A stretch of DNA of 64,000 bases from Pegoplata infirma (GCA_963921195.1 OY992536.1:285901530-285965529); one strand, 5' to 3'. Shown: positions 1-11,984, numbered from the stretch's first letter. The notes: generated by a model not told the origin, from the sequence alone. Numbers and translations: made by a program.

Positions 1-752
1 ATGATCTGTAATGTTTTTGCTATTAACTGCCTCTTAAATGTTTTTTTTTTTTGTGGATGGACAAACATCTAAACTTAAAAAAAAAATTAAAAAAAAAGAA
101 AAAAAAGTGGCCGGATTTTTAATAAATTGACTTTTTTAAAAAATGGAAAATTTCAGAACGGATTCTGGAAATTTTCCAAAAAAAAAAAAAAATTTAATCG
201 ATAGCCCATACAAAACTATATAAGAATGTAAATTTTTAAGATTGTGGTGCATTCCATTTTAATGTGATAAATATTTAATCAAGGCAACTCGCCACAAATT
301 TGATAATTTTTCCAATATTTGACCACGCCTCCTAAGCCCAGTTTTTGAAAAATTTAAAAACCAAAAACGCAATTTTCTAAGTTCCATATAGGGCTATCCA
401 TACAAGCTATTCAGAAGTTTAAGGTACACGTGTTTTTTTCGCTGGACATTTGGTGTGGAATGCCTCATATATAAGAATGGTCCTTCAGGGTGGACACGTG
501 CTTGGTTTCATCGACCGCGCCTACTTCCACTCCCATTGTTGGTCAAAAAATTTAAATTTAAAAATATCTACTTATCATATTTCAAAAACGTTTTCTACAA
601 TACTATTAAGAATAGCCCAACTTTTGCCCAAAAGTTTTTGTGAAAGTCTTCAACGTTTAAAACTAAATAAAATAAATATCAAATAAGGGAGAACTTTAGA
701 AATGGAGACTCTTATTCTGATTCTTCTTTAATCCGGTATTTAATATTAGCGG
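1..752. other. AT-rich non-coding stretch
   Basis: No gene is seen. Two diverged copies of a short motif (a 'catacaa...ctat' stretch followed by 'ggtg(g/c)..attcc/aatgcc') occur near 205-260 and 395-465, suggesting an old local duplication or repeat remnant. Short open frames around 450-690 overlap each other, have AT-driven composition and lack any recognisable domain, so they are not called as genes. Confidence 0.5.
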
Positions 753-2926
753 TACACTCAAAAAAAAACGTGGGTATTTATAACTAAAAATTTAACTAAA
801 GTACTAATTTTTTAGTCCAAAATGATCTAGTGCAGGCGTTGGTAATCAATACTAAAATTTTTTACTAATATCACTGCACAACAAAATCAAATTTTTTCCA
901 AAATTACAAGGTCAGACCAAAAAATTTTGATAGAAAAGACAAAAAAAAAATACACGTGTATCGGCGTTTTGAAAGTTTACATCTGGGTTTCATTTTAGGG
1001 GGAGGTGAAGTTTCCCCCAAATGCAAATGTAGTATTGTAAATCGTCTTTGAATATCGACTGAAGCTTACGTTTAAAGTATATGGTGTGTTCAGCAAATTT
1101 ATATAAAATGATACGGAGAACATTTTTGTGGAATATATTAACCCTCTAGCTCCTCACGATAAGGGTCTTTTTTGTCCTTCTTTTCAAAAAGAGCAAAAAA
1201 CACCATTAAAACAGGGATTTAAGGGGTTTAAATGTTCCGAAAAAATATTCGTCGTAAAATTTTACTATAAGTCCTTGAATACACCAAAACGGAAAACTCA
1301 ACCAGAAAGTCAGAAATACGACACAACAAAAGAGATCTTAGGGTTAATTTCGCATTTATTAAGAAAATCGAGTAAATCTTACGTTTAAAGTATATGGTGT
1401 GTTCAGCAAATTTATGTAAAATGTTACGGAGAACATTTTTGTAGAATATGTTAACCCTCTAACTCCTCAAGATAAGGGTCTTTTTTGTCCTTCTTTTCAA
1501 AAAGAGCAAAAAACACCATTAAAACAGGGATTTAAGGGGTTTTAATGTTCCGCAAAAATATCCGCCGTATAATTTTACTAAAAGTCCCTGAACACACCAA
1601 AACAGAAAACTCAACAAGAAAGTCAGATATAAGACACAACAATAGAGAGCTTAGGGTTAATTTCGCATTTATTTGTAAAATATTACGAAGAACATTTTTG
1701 TAGAATATGTTAACCCTCTAACTCCTCAAGATAAGGGTTTTTTTGTCCTTCTTTTAAAAAAGAGCAAAGAACGCTACTAAAACAGGGATTTAAGGGGTTA
1801 AAATGTTCCGCAAAAATATTCGCCGTGAAATTTTACTATAAGTCCCTTTCACGGCAAATATTTTTGCGGATTATTTTAACCCTTTAAATAGCTGTTTTAA
1901 TGATGTTTTTGCTCTTTTTCAAAAGAAGGATAAAAAAGACCCTTACCTTGAGGAACTAGAGGGTTAACATATTCTACAAAAATGTTCTCCGTAACATTTT
2001 ACATAAAATTGCTTTACACACCATATACTTTAAACGTAAGCTTAACTCGATTTTCTTAATAAATGCGAAATTAACCCTAAGCTCTCTATTGTTGTGTCTT
2101 ATATCTGACTTTCTTGTTGAGTTTTCTGTTTTGGTGTGTTCAGGGACTTATAGTAAAATTTTACGGCGGATATTTTTGCGGAACATTAAAACCCCTTAAA
2201 TCCCTGTTTTAATGGTGTTTTTTGCTCTTTTTGAAAAGAAGGACAAAAAAGACCCTTATCTTGAGGAGTTAGAGGGTTAACATATTCTACAAAAATGTTC
2301 TCCGTAACATTTTACATAAATTTGCTGAACACACCATATACTTTAAACGTAAGCTTTACTCGATTTTCTTAATAAATGCGAAATTAACCCTAAGATCTCT
2401 TTTGTTGTGTCTTATTTCTGACTTTCTGGTTGAGTTTTCCGTTTTGGTGTATTCAAGGACTTATAGTAAAATTTTACGACGAATATTTTTTCGAAACATT
2501 TAAACCCCTTAAATCCCTGTTTTAATGGTGTTTTTTGCTCTTTTTGAAAAGAAGGAAAAAAATACCCTTATCGTGAGGAGCTAGAGGGTTAATATATTCC
2601 ACAAAAATGTTCTCCGTATCATTTTATATAAATCTGCTGAACACACCATATACTTTAAACGTAAGCTTCAGTCGATATTCAAAGACGATTTACAATACTA
2701 CATTTGCATTTGGGGGAAACTTCACCTCCCCCTAAAATGAAACCCAGATGTAAACTTTCAAAACGCCGATACACGTGTATTTTTTTTTTGTCTCTTCTAT
2801 CAAAATTTTTTGGTCTGACCTTGTAATTTTTTTTTGTGTTGTACAGTGTAATTAGTAACTTATTAGTAGATTTAAGTACAATATCACTTACTAAACTTTT
2901 TACTGTAGAATTATTTTGAGTGTAAC
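753..2926. mobile_element. Foldback element with TACACTCAAAA / TTTTGAGTGTA ends
   Basis: The two halves are inverted copies of each other with the centre near 1838-1855. Each end reads CACTCAAAA (755) / TTTTGAG-TG (ending ~2922), flanked by TA on both sides. Each arm carries direct repeats of about 310 bp (starts near 1063, 1377 and a shortened one near 1665), mirrored on the right (about 1850-2640). The arms differ by only scattered substitutions. It has no transposase and no convincing reading frame; 1128-1388 is open only because of the repeat. By structure it is a non-autonomous foldback-type DNA element. Confidence 0.8.
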
Positions 2927-3748
2927 GAAGTTCCGGGCGAGTATTTTATAAATTAATTTTGATTTTAATAAGTCAAGGTGTAAGTTGAAGAAAATTGTAA
3001 AACACTTTTTTTTAGCCTCAAAAAGCAATAAATAATGCTTTGTAAACAAAATGAAATAGAAATATTTACTTACAAAATAAAAATTGAAAAAAACGTTTGT
3101 GAATGCTGTTGCACCAAACATTGCCACACCACAGTCAATATATCATAAGACCAGTTTTAAATACTGCATGTGCATCTGAATGGCCAATAAATATTCCAAA
3201 GCCAACAAGATTATTTAATTGCTGCTATTGAATTGTTTGAGGTTTGCCAATACAGTGTCAAAGTGTTAATAACTCTAATGATGATGTTGAAAACGAAAAC
3301 AGGTGAAATGTTTCAATGCTTTTAAAGAAAAAAGAAAGTCTTTATTTTACATAACCATTAACATAGATGAAGAAATTAAGACAGAGAATTTCTTCCTTTT
3401 TTATTTAATTTTCATGTTCTTTGTGTTGGTTCTCCTCCCCAATAATTATGCGGTTATTTTTATAATATTCTTAGTTTAAATGCCAGTTTAGCTGTCAACT
3501 CTTTGGCCAATTAACATTTAACAATGTTGTATGCAATAAAATATCAATAATTTAACTGTTTATAACCTGACTCAGCCTACAAAATAAAAAAAAACTGCCT
3601 GAACAGACAGACAAGACAAGGTATTCAACCACTCATTCTAACCAGCCAGAGCCAGAGAGCCTGAAAGCCATCATGTATTTAACTAAACTAAACATACCCA
3701 TTATTATCCGCCTTTGCTTATTCAATGAATTACAAATGTAAAATAATA
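2927..3748. other. Non-repetitive AT-rich stretch
   Basis: No gene, RNA or clear repeat is seen between the foldback and the next TA-flanked element. The minus-strand open frame at 2900-3127 runs across the foldback end and has no domain, so it is treated as chance. Confidence 0.4.
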
Positions 3749-4232
3749 CACTGAAAAAGAAATAGATTAGAAAAAATTGAAATTACAAAGCGAACCGCAT
3801 AATACAATTTTACAAACTTTTTATCAATAATTTTGTAATTTTACAAGCTTTTTACCAATAAATTTGTAAATTTACAAATTTTTTGACGCGATGAGACTTA
3901 CAAAGAATTCTGGTGCCTTTACAATATTTTTTTGCTACCTTTATTTTATGAGAATTCCTAGTAAAAATTACAATCTTTTTGCACTTTTACAAGCTTTCTG
4001 TCAATAAAATTGTAAATTTACAACTTTTTTGGCAAAACAAAACTTACAAGGAATTCTGGTGGATTTTCTAGTTTTTTTTAATTGCCTTCGAAATTTGTAA
4101 AATTACAAAAAAAAATTGTAAAATTACAAAAATAAATGTAAACTTTTTGTTAAAAAACAAGGAAACTGTGAATTATTGGTAAAATGGTATAACGAGACTT
4201 TTTATAGTAATTTGACAAGGTTTTTTTGGGTG
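3749..4232. mobile_element. Small TA-flanked inverted-repeat element
   Basis: It starts CACTGAAAAAG and ends TTTTGGGTG, with TA on both sides (3747-3748 and 4233-4234). The interior is made of lines like 'gtaaaattacaa' and 'ttggtaaaaagc'-type repeats that recur, inverted, at 14496-15661, 37986-39229 and 46562-46716, so it belongs to the same family as those copies. It is non-autonomous; no reading frame. Confidence 0.6.
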
Positions 4233-4559
4233 TACGTGGGGAGTCGAATCCACAGGATTTTCATATACCTGGGTATCACAGTTTTTCCCTTTTCGTCTTT
4301 CATAAGTACCTGGTGGTGTACATCCGCAATGTTGTTGTGCACAAGTGCCTGCCTCAATTAGGCACCGAATGATCCCGAATTTAACTCCTTATGGGTTTAA
4401 TTTGGTATTAGGGCACACACATTGCATTTCGGGTTCCTAAAAAGGAGCCCCAACGCTAGATGGGTGTCTTTCTTAGACGGTTTCGAAACCTTTATAATTC
4501 CATTTCGAGGATCCTGAAGAGTTGTCCGGGCAGCGAAGTTACCGTGGCAGGGGGTTTTA

Positions 4560-5815
4560 ATGTTCACAACTCCCCCTTGATCTTCCATTCCAACCTTTCG
4601 ACAGCTGTTGGCGATTAAGTCGCATAACCACCTTTTGCAACTAGTAAGCAAACCAATGCGCCTTACAGAAGTTGGAAATGAACACCGAAATACTCTCGAC
4701 CTTGTTCTTACTTCACAGCCTGACAAATATGAAGTAACAACATTTGCACCTCTTGGTGATTTGGATCACTGCCCTGTTTTCATACTCCAAAAATCGTAAC
4801 GCTTCAAGAACAGCTACGAAACGTTCAGTATTTATTTATGAGAAGGCTCGGCAGAGCTTAATGACTTTTTTCGCTATTTTTGTTTCCTTGACCGGAACCT
4901 TTGTTTCCTCAACGCCAATGTCGACCCGCTGCGAAAATGGTTGCAAATATTACAGTGGTTAGAAGATATTAATTCCATCGAAGCTCATTTCGAATACACT
5001 AAGAGATAAATGATGGTTTAACTAGACTTGCAGGAATGCAGTCAGTTATAGGGAGGAAGTGTTCAAAAATTGGCGTGACGATAAAAACGTTAATACTGAA
5101 TTGCCACGCAAAAGGGCGAGATTTGAGTGTGCAACAGTACTTACAATTAGTGGCGAAAAGCTTTTTTACGAACAGCGTCTTCGTGCTGAACTTCTTTCGG
5201 CTCTTCGGGACAGTAAGAGCTTTTGGAAGTTCGTTCAAAGATTCATGGAAAATAATAGTTCTTCTATCCTGACTCTTATAAAAGACAACCGAGTGTTGCT
5301 CACTAAACCAATTGAAAAAGCTAACCTGTTGGCTGGTGCCTTTGCCAGAAATTCTTTCCTGCCGAAAAGCACTAAACCACTCTCCGAACTTAAGGCATAA
5401 GATAATTTTTATTGATAGTTAAAAGGGTTCTTGAGGATCTTAACGTTAATATGTCACCGGAGCCGGATGGTATACCAGCACTGGTGCTGAAACAGTGTGC
5501 TTCGATGTTAGCACGTCCACTGGTTAATCTTTTCATTTCATCGTACCTTGCGGGAGTCCTTCCCTCTTGCTGGAAGGTGACATCCCTGATAATTACCGTC
5601 AAATCGCAATATGCTCTGCGCTCTCGAGATGGTGGAGAGCATGGTAAATTGCCATCTTCTGAGGTATCCGAAGGCTGACTTACTTTTAAACAATCGACAG
5701 TATGGTTTTCGCAGAACTCATTCTACAGAAGACCTGTTGGCGTTACTATCGGTATGTTGAAAGTCGTTCGATCTATCATTTTGGTGGAAGTAAGGTAGTT
5801 GCTCTGGATATTTTT
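4560..5815 (+). pseudogene. Dead non-LTR retrotransposon fragment (endonuclease end and start of RT)
   Basis: Pieces of one protein appear in order but in changing frames. At 4608-4799 the end of an AP-endonuclease-like domain shows NTLDLVLTSQPD and PLGDLDHCPVFI. At 4800-4960 there is a linker with KRSVFIYEKA. At 5059-5400 a region reads SFWKFVQRF and NNSSSI. At 5412-5600 the RT start shows SPEPDGIPALVLKQCA and GVLPSCWKV. At 5585-5630 NYRQIAICSALS follows, and at 5620-5757 NNRQYGFRRTHSTEDLLAL. Frame changes and stops between these blocks show it is inactive. The motifs fit CR1/Jockey-type LINEs of flies. The catalytic FADD region is not seen; the fragment ends before it. Confidence 0.8.
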
Positions 5816-6194
5816 AACCAATTTTTTTTTTAGTGTACCTTATAAAACGATATACAAAATTATTGTAATTGCGGTTTTGTGTTAAATGGTGCATATGTGG
5901 TTTGTTTTTGTTATTGTTGCTGTTGCTTTTACCAGATGTTGTTGTTGTTATTCTTTGATGTTGTTCTTAACTAAATAACGATGATGATGGTAATTGATAC
6001 TTAACAGATAAAAAGAATTAATGCAAAAATATGTTTATTTCAAATGGAAATTTTTACTGATAAAAAACATGTAAATCAATAAGACGGATGTTCAAAATAG
6101 TAATGTAATTTATTACATTTGTATTTTTAATCAGGCGAAAGTACCATTAGTTAAACAAAAAAATTCCCAGGCAACAGTTTGAAATAATTTAAAA
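5816..6194. other. Non-coding stretch
   Basis: AT-rich sequence with a GTTGTTGTTATT-like simple stretch (about 5905-5965). No gene or clear element is recognised. Confidence 0.4.
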
Positions 6195-7362
6195 ACAAGT
6201 AGAAAAATTTAATTCGACTTGGTCGAATCTATGAATACCCTCCACAATGTTATCTGATAGTAATTTTCTAAAAAAAAAAAAAAAAAAAATTGCATTACAA
6301 ATTTTTTATTAGAAATATATATATTATTTTGAGTCAAACTTTCTTTTAATCAATCAAATTTTTTTGAGTGTACAATTTTTTTGACTGTCAACATTTTTTT
6401 GAGTCTGCCTTTTCATTCAAAAAAATAATAATGTGTAAATTTTTTTTTTGAGTGTAACATTTTTTTTTTGAGTGTAAATTTTTTTTTTGAGTGTAAATTT
6501 TTTTTAGTGTATAAATTCTTTGAGTAACAAATTACTTTGTAAAATATTTTTGTTGTTTTATACCTACATATATGTAATACAAAAAAAACTATTTCACATA
6601 TTTTCCTCTTTTTATATTACCATCCTTTTCTTTAAAAACCAAAAACAAATTAAGATTCAATCATACACATACTTTATTTGATTTTTTCCCGTTACATACA
6701 GTTACACTAACAATAACAAATATTTACTTGTCTAACAACTAAACTGCACCCCACGACAAGAAAACAAACAACAACAAGTTTTACAAAACTGGTATTTCAC
6801 CATGCTATTAAAACTTGTTTAACGAGTTTTCAACAGTTTAAGGTGAAACAAATCTGAAATTCAGTGCATTGCTTATAACTTTTGAACCACTGAACAGATT
6901 TTGCTGAAATTCAAGACCAAACAGCCTTGGGGAACAAGAAATATATATGCTAAGCTTCAGTCCCCTCAGAATTGTCTTTCGAAAGTTATAGTGGTTTTAA
7001 TCTTGTAAATTCGAAAAATACACTTCCCGAAATTTACTATTTTGCTCATAACTTTTGAACCACTGGACCGATTTCGCTGGATTGCAATACCAACCTGACC
7101 CGGTAAATGAAGAACATATATGTCAAACTTCAGGAGCCTCCGTAAAGTCTTTCAAAAGTTAGCGTGTTTTCAACGGACAGACAGACAGACAGACAGACGG
7201 ACGGACGGACGGACGGACGGACGGACATCGCTAGATCGACTTAAAATCGATCAAGGATCATGAATATATATACTTTATGGGGTCCTAGATCAATATTTCA
7301 ATGTGTTACAAACGGAATGACAAACTTATATATACCCTCTATCACGAGAGTGGAGGGTATAA
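6195..7362 (-). mobile_element. mini-me / Helentron-like element, near complete
   Basis: On the minus strand it begins with a hairpin-like TATACCCTCCACTCTCG...GAGGGTATA head (7362 back to about 7330), then the conserved core 'AAGTTTGTCATTCCGTTTG' and 'CCCATAAAGTATATATATTC', then the (GTCY)n tract. It ends near 6195 with 'GTGGAGGGTATTCATAG', 'TTCGACCAAGTCGAA' and 'CTACTTGTTTTT'. The 6360-6540 part is a run of short 'TTTTTTTGAGTGTAAAT' repeats. The family is known in flies as non-autonomous elements that seed GTCY microsatellites. No coding capacity. The same family holds the LTR retrotransposon at 50-60 kb. Confidence 0.8.
7174..7226. repeat. (GGAC/AGAC)n microsatellite
   Basis: About thirteen 4-bp units: AGAC repeats followed by GGAC repeats (GTCT/GTCC on the other strand). 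It is the hallmark proto-microsatellite of the surrounding mini-me-like element. Confidence 0.9.
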
Positions 7363-7389
7363 AAATATATACTCAATGTTAATCTACAC

Positions 7390-7495
7390 CATTTTCAATT
7401 GTATTTTAAAATTGTCCAATTGTATTTTAAAATTTTCCAAATGTATTTTAAAATTGTCCAAGTTAATTTTAAAATTGTCCAAATATATCTTAAAA
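7390..7495 (+). repeat. 21-bp minisatellite, first block
   Basis: Five degenerate copies of the TGTCCAAATGTATTTTAAAAT-type unit, cut off by the dispersed repeat inserted at about 7496. Confidence 0.85.
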
Positions 7496-8902
7496 CTAGC
7501 TGTTTCGCACCCGGCGTTGCCCGGGTTGAAAAAAATTTTATATAATGAATAACAGTTTGTAATGCCCTATGGTTGCATCCTCGGTTAGCACCACATCTGG
7601 TGAAAATTTCAATTTCGCATTACTTGACACCACCTCTGTCCGATTGTGCGCTGATATGACCCATTATTCCCGCCTTGTTTAGTACTCGACGTTTAAGCGT
7701 GATAACCGAATAGGCAGAAATATCTTTCAATATATTATAAATGGGTGTGGAAATTTACCTCCCTTTGTTCGATCGCACACTGATATGGGCTCGCATCTGT
7801 TAGTCAGTTATTAAAAATTGGCTCAGCCGTTTTTGCCTGATTGCGGAACTGCAAAGGGGCGTGACAACTTACGCCCCGTGGTCTAAACACGCTCTATTAT
7901 GGTTTATTATTCCCGTTTCGGAAGTACTATATGTGGTGAAAAATCCATTTAAATCGGTTAAGCCGTTTAAGCATGATTGCTCAACATGGCAGAAATAACT
8001 TTCAATGTAATACAAAAGAGTGTGGAATTTTACTCCCCTTTCCCAAATTACGGAACTGGCAGAAATAACTTTCAATGTAATACAAAGGGGCGTGGACTTT
8101 TACGCCCATCCGTCAGAGCGCCCTCCTATTATAACCTATAGTGCCCGCCTGGGTTAGTAGTATGTGTGGTGAAATTTTCATTAAAATCGGTTCCGACGTT
8201 TAAGCGTGATTACGGGTCAGGTAGAAATAACTTTCTATGAAGTACAAAGGGGCGTGGCATTTCCGCCCCTTTGAGTGATCGCCGCCCTATTATGAAATAT
8301 ATTTCCCGCTTAGATTAGTACTGTATGTGGTGAACATTTCTTTAAAATCGGTTCAGCCGTTTAAGTGTGCTGAAATGGCAGAAATAATGTTCAATATAAT
8401 ACAAAGGGGCGTGGCATTTGGCAGATAAGCCTCTTTTATGGCCTATAGTTTCCGTCTCGGTTAGTACTATCTGTGGTAAAGATTTCATGTAAATCGGTTC
8501 AGCCGTTTATCCTTGATTGTGGACAGACAGAAAAACCAAAGAATGCCACGCCCCTTTGTAAAGATCTTATATTTACAAAAAGTGGATATAAAAATAGGCG
8601 TGGCTTCTAATCAAGATGCGGGATGGCATATATTTCCTTTCAAAAAACGCCCTATTACGCCCATGTTTATCGGTAACAAACATCCAAATATAGTACAACA
8701 ACCAAATGTATTGAAAAATCTGAAATTCACAGAAAGTGGGCGTAAAAGGAGGCGGGGCATCCAATCGAGATGCCATTGGTGCCAGTTTTCATTCCAGGAA
8801 ACGTACTATATACATGCCAAATTTCATTTGAATCGGTTCAGTAGTTTTTTTCTGAAAGCGACACAAACAAACTAACATGTCATTTTTATATATATATATA
8901 AG
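7496..8902 (+). mobile_element. Dispersed repeat starting CTAGCTGTTTCGCACCCGGC, inserted in the minisatellite
   Basis: It begins with a GC-rich 'CACCCGGCGTTGCCCGGG' head and ends in a (TA)n run followed by AGGATTGTCC. Inside, a roughly 150-200-bp module recurs about six times. The module contains 'AAAATCGGTTCAGCCGTTTA', 'GGCAGAAATAACTTTC' and 'AAAGGGGCGTGGCATTTTACG'. The minisatellite resumes on the far side, so this is a later insertion. Similar modules occur at 22860-23175. It looks like a non-autonomous insect repeat. The autonomous partner is unknown to me. The open frame 8513-8875 has no recognisable domain. Confidence 0.65.
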
Positions 8903-10298
8903 GATTGTCCAAATTAATTTTAAAATTGTCCAAATTAATTTTAAAATTGTCCAAATGTATTTTAAAATTGTCCAAATGTATTTTAAAATTTTCCAAATGT
9001 ATTTTAAAATTTTCCAAATGTATTTTAAAATTGTCCAATTGTATTTTAAAATTTTGAAAATGTATTAAAATTTTCCAAATGTATTTTAAAATTGTCCAAG
9101 TGTAGTTTAAAATTTTCCAAAATTTCCAAATGTATTTTAAAATTGTTCAATTGTATTTTAAAAATTGTCCAAATGTATTTTAAAATTGTCCGAATGAAGT
9201 TTAAAATTTTGTAAATGTATTTTACCAATTTCAAAATGCATTTTGAAATTGTCCAAGTGTATTTTAAAATTGTATTTTAAAATTGTCCAAATATAATTTA
9301 AAATTGTCCAAATGTATTTTAAAAATGTTAAAATCTATTTTAAAATTGTCCAAATGTAGTTTAAAATTGTCCAAATGTAGTTTAAAATTTTTCAAATGTA
9401 TTTTAAAATTGTCCAAATTAATTTTAAAATTGTCCAAATTAATTTTAAAATTGTCGAAATGTATTTTAAAATTGTCCAAATGTATTTTAAAATTGTCCAA
9501 ATGTATTTTAAATTTGTCCAAATGTATTTTAAAATTGTCCAAATGTATTTTAAAATTTTCAAATGTATATTAAAATTTTCCAAATTTATTTAAAATTGTC
9601 CAAATGTATTTTAAAATTGTCCAAATGTAGTTTAAGATTTTCCAAATGTCCAAGTGTATGAAATTGTCCAAGTTTATTTTAAAATTGTCTAAATGTATTT
9701 TAAAATTGTCAAAATATAATTTAAAATTGTCCAAATGTATTTTAAAAATGTTAAAATGTATTTTAAAATTGTCCAAATGTAGTTTAAAATTTTCCAAATG
9801 TATTTTAGAATTGTCCAAATGTATTTTAAAATTGTCCAAATGTATTTGAATTGTATTTAAAAATTGTACAAATATATTTTAAAATTGACCCAAATGAATT
9901 TTAAAATTGTCCAAATGTATTTTAAAATTGTCCAAATATATTTTTAAATTGTCCACATAAATTTTAAAATTGTCCAAATGTATTTCAAAATTGTCTGAAT
10001 TTATTTCAAAATTGTCCAAATGTATTTTAAAATTGTCCAAATATATTTTAAAATTGCCCAAATGTATTTTAAAAATGTCCAAATGTATTTTAAAATTGTC
10101 CAAATGTATTTTAAAATGGTCCAAATGTAGTTTAAAATTTTTCAAATGTATTTTTAAAATTTCCAAATGTATTTTAAAATTGTCCAATTGTATTTTAAAA
10201 ATATCCAAATGTATTTTCAAAATTGTCCAAATGTAATTTTAAACTTTCCAAATGTATTTTAACGATTCCCAAATGTATTTTAAAATTGTCCAAATGTA
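8903..10298 (+). repeat. 21-bp minisatellite, main block
   Basis: About 66 imperfect 21-bp units with variants GTCC/TTCC and ATGTATTTT/ATTAATTTT. As the unit length is a multiple of three, long open frames coding for 7-residue repeats arise on both strands; these are by-products and are not annotated as genes. Confidence 0.95.
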
Positions 10299-10740
10299 TT
10301 TGGACAATTTTAAAATACATTTGGAAATTTTTAAACTACATTTGGACAATTTTAAAATTCATTTGGACAATTTTAAAAAACATTTGGACAATTTTGAAAA
10401 TACATTTGGTAAATTTTAAAATACAATTGGACAATTTTAAAATACATTTGGAAATTTTAAAAATACATTTGGAAAATTTTAAACTACCTTTGGACCATTT
10501 TAAAATACATTTGGACAATTTTAAAATACATTTGGACAATTTTAAAATATATTTGGACAATTTTAAAATACATTTGTACAATTTTGAAATAAATTCAGAC
10601 AATTTTGAAATACATTTGGACAATTTTAAAATTTATGTGGAAATTTTAAAATTCATTTGGAACAATTTTAAAATATATTTGGACAATTTTAAAATATATT
10701 TGGACAATTTTAAAATATATTTGGACAATTTTTAAATACA
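10299..10740 (-). repeat. 21-bp minisatellite, inverted block
   Basis: About 21 units of the same monomer in reverse orientation (ATTTGGACAATTTTAAAATAC), forming the short right arm of the foldback. Confidence 0.95.
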
Positions 10741-10756
10741 ATTGGAAATGGTGTAG

Positions 10757-11332
10757 TATAAAGTTTTCTAACAAGGGACGTATTGCAATCCTTATGAATC
10801 GATCTGCCTGAAACTTAAAATATATATTAAAGAATCAATTCTAAGTTTGGGGTGTTAGTTGGTGCTTATCGGCCATATCGGGGAGATAGTGTTTCAAAAA
10901 ATTGGTAAAAAATGTATCATATTTTTTGATCAAATCAATATTAAAATTAAATATTTTGTTTATTCGTAAATGAATTTAAATGTACAAAGATACGTTGTTA
11001 AAGCGTATACTTTATATTTTCGAATTAAAATGTATTTCAAGGATGGAATAAATTTGTTAATTCATTCATATATTTTTTTGTGTTAACTATAAAATTATAG
11101 CCAAAACTTATAATTAAAAATATTTTGTATAAATTTGTTAATTTTAATCTTATAATTAATGGAAACTAGCAAAATAAACAAACACTTTAGCAACAAAAAA
11201 AAAATAAAAATAAGATTAACGTGTGTTGCTAGAATTAATAAAAATGCAATGAAAAATTGTTTAAATGTGAATTTTAAAATTGCGTTTTTAAAAACAAGTA
11301 AGAAATGTGTAGAGAAGACCGACTATAAAACT
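10757..11332. other. AT-rich non-coding stretch
   Basis: No gene or defined repeat is seen. The short open frame at 11159-11413 has biased, domain-free composition. Confidence 0.4.
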
Positions 11333-11800
11333 CACATAATTCACATTTCCCTGTTTTCGGTATTCCCGGGAAAACCGGTATTCCTGGTTCTGGTACCGGT
11401 TTCCCGGTTCTAGATAAATTCCTGGAAATACCAGTATTCCCGGTTCTGATTTTGGTACCGGTTCTCGATTATAAAATGTTCATATTTAATAAGTACACCA
11501 TTTTAATCAGTATTTTATAAATATTTAGTTGCGTTTGTAAAATTATTTTAAAAACATGCAATTATTTTTTTTTTTTAAATTCGTTAAAAAAAGCTGGAAA
11601 TGGTGTTTTAATATATTTTGAATTTTTGTACAAAAATTTACATAATGTACATACCAGAAGTCCCGGGAATACATACCAGTAATACCGTCAGAACCGAAAC
11701 CGGTTATACCGGTAATAATTCAATAACCGGGAAACCGGTAACGGTTCAATCAGTACCGTAGTACCGGTATTTCCGGTACTACGGTACTGACCGTAGGCTC
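11333..11800. repeat. ACCGGT / CCCGGGAA-rich inverted repeat
   Basis: Two GC-rich clusters of GGTATTCCCGGGAA, ACCGGTTTCCCGG and TACCGGTA-type words lie at 11340-11460 and 11655-11795 in inverted orientation around an AT-rich spacer. The density of palindromic ACCGGT sites is striking against the AT-rich background. It is probably a degenerate inverted-repeat element. Confidence 0.5.
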
Positions 11801-11879
11801 TAATATGGACCCATGGGGTCTGAACCCAATGTTGTTTTCATCTAATATGGGTCCTCAAATGTGTATGAACTAAATTCAA

Positions 11880-11952
11880 ATATTTTTTTTTTTAAGAAAA
11901 AAATATTTTGAGTTTTGACACATCACTTACAAGTAAATGAGGGATATTATTT
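11880..11952 (-). mobile_element. Fragment related to the 27.4-kb MITE end
   Basis: 'TTTTGAGTTTTGACAC' followed by 'ACAAGTAAATGAGGGATAT' resembles the right terminus of the MITE at 27358-27625 (TTTTGAGTTATGACAC and ACAAGTAAATGAGCG). No matching second end was found nearby, so it is called a remnant. Confidence 0.45.
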
Positions 11953-11984
11953 TTAGTGTCATATGCGGCAGGCGCGTATCCACA

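Larger units (their letters stand above)
7384..10756. mobile_element. FB-like foldback made of a 21-bp minisatellite
   Basis: The left end reads CTACACCATTTTCAATTG and the right end is its near-exact inverse, CAATTGGAAATGGTGTAG. Between them lies a 21-bp tandem repeat of the type AAAATTGTCCAAATGTATTT. It runs in one orientation from 7390 to about 10298 and in the inverted orientation from there to 10740, with the switch at a perfect 'GTCCAAATGTATTTGGAC'-type palindrome. Inverted arms made of short tandem repeats are the architecture of Drosophila FB elements. The left arm is much longer (about 66 units plus an insertion) than the right (about 21 units). No transposase is present. Confidence 0.75.

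Noticed and set aside
9264..10735. Long open frames (up to 170 codons) encoding KIHLDNF-type heptad repeats on both strands
   Set aside because: They come from the 21-bp minisatellite, whose length is a multiple of three; both strands and several frames are open, which is not a gene.
8903..10740. Regular short repeats suggesting a CRISPR array
   Set aside because: Units are contiguous with no unique spacers, they degenerate, and the genome is eukaryotic.
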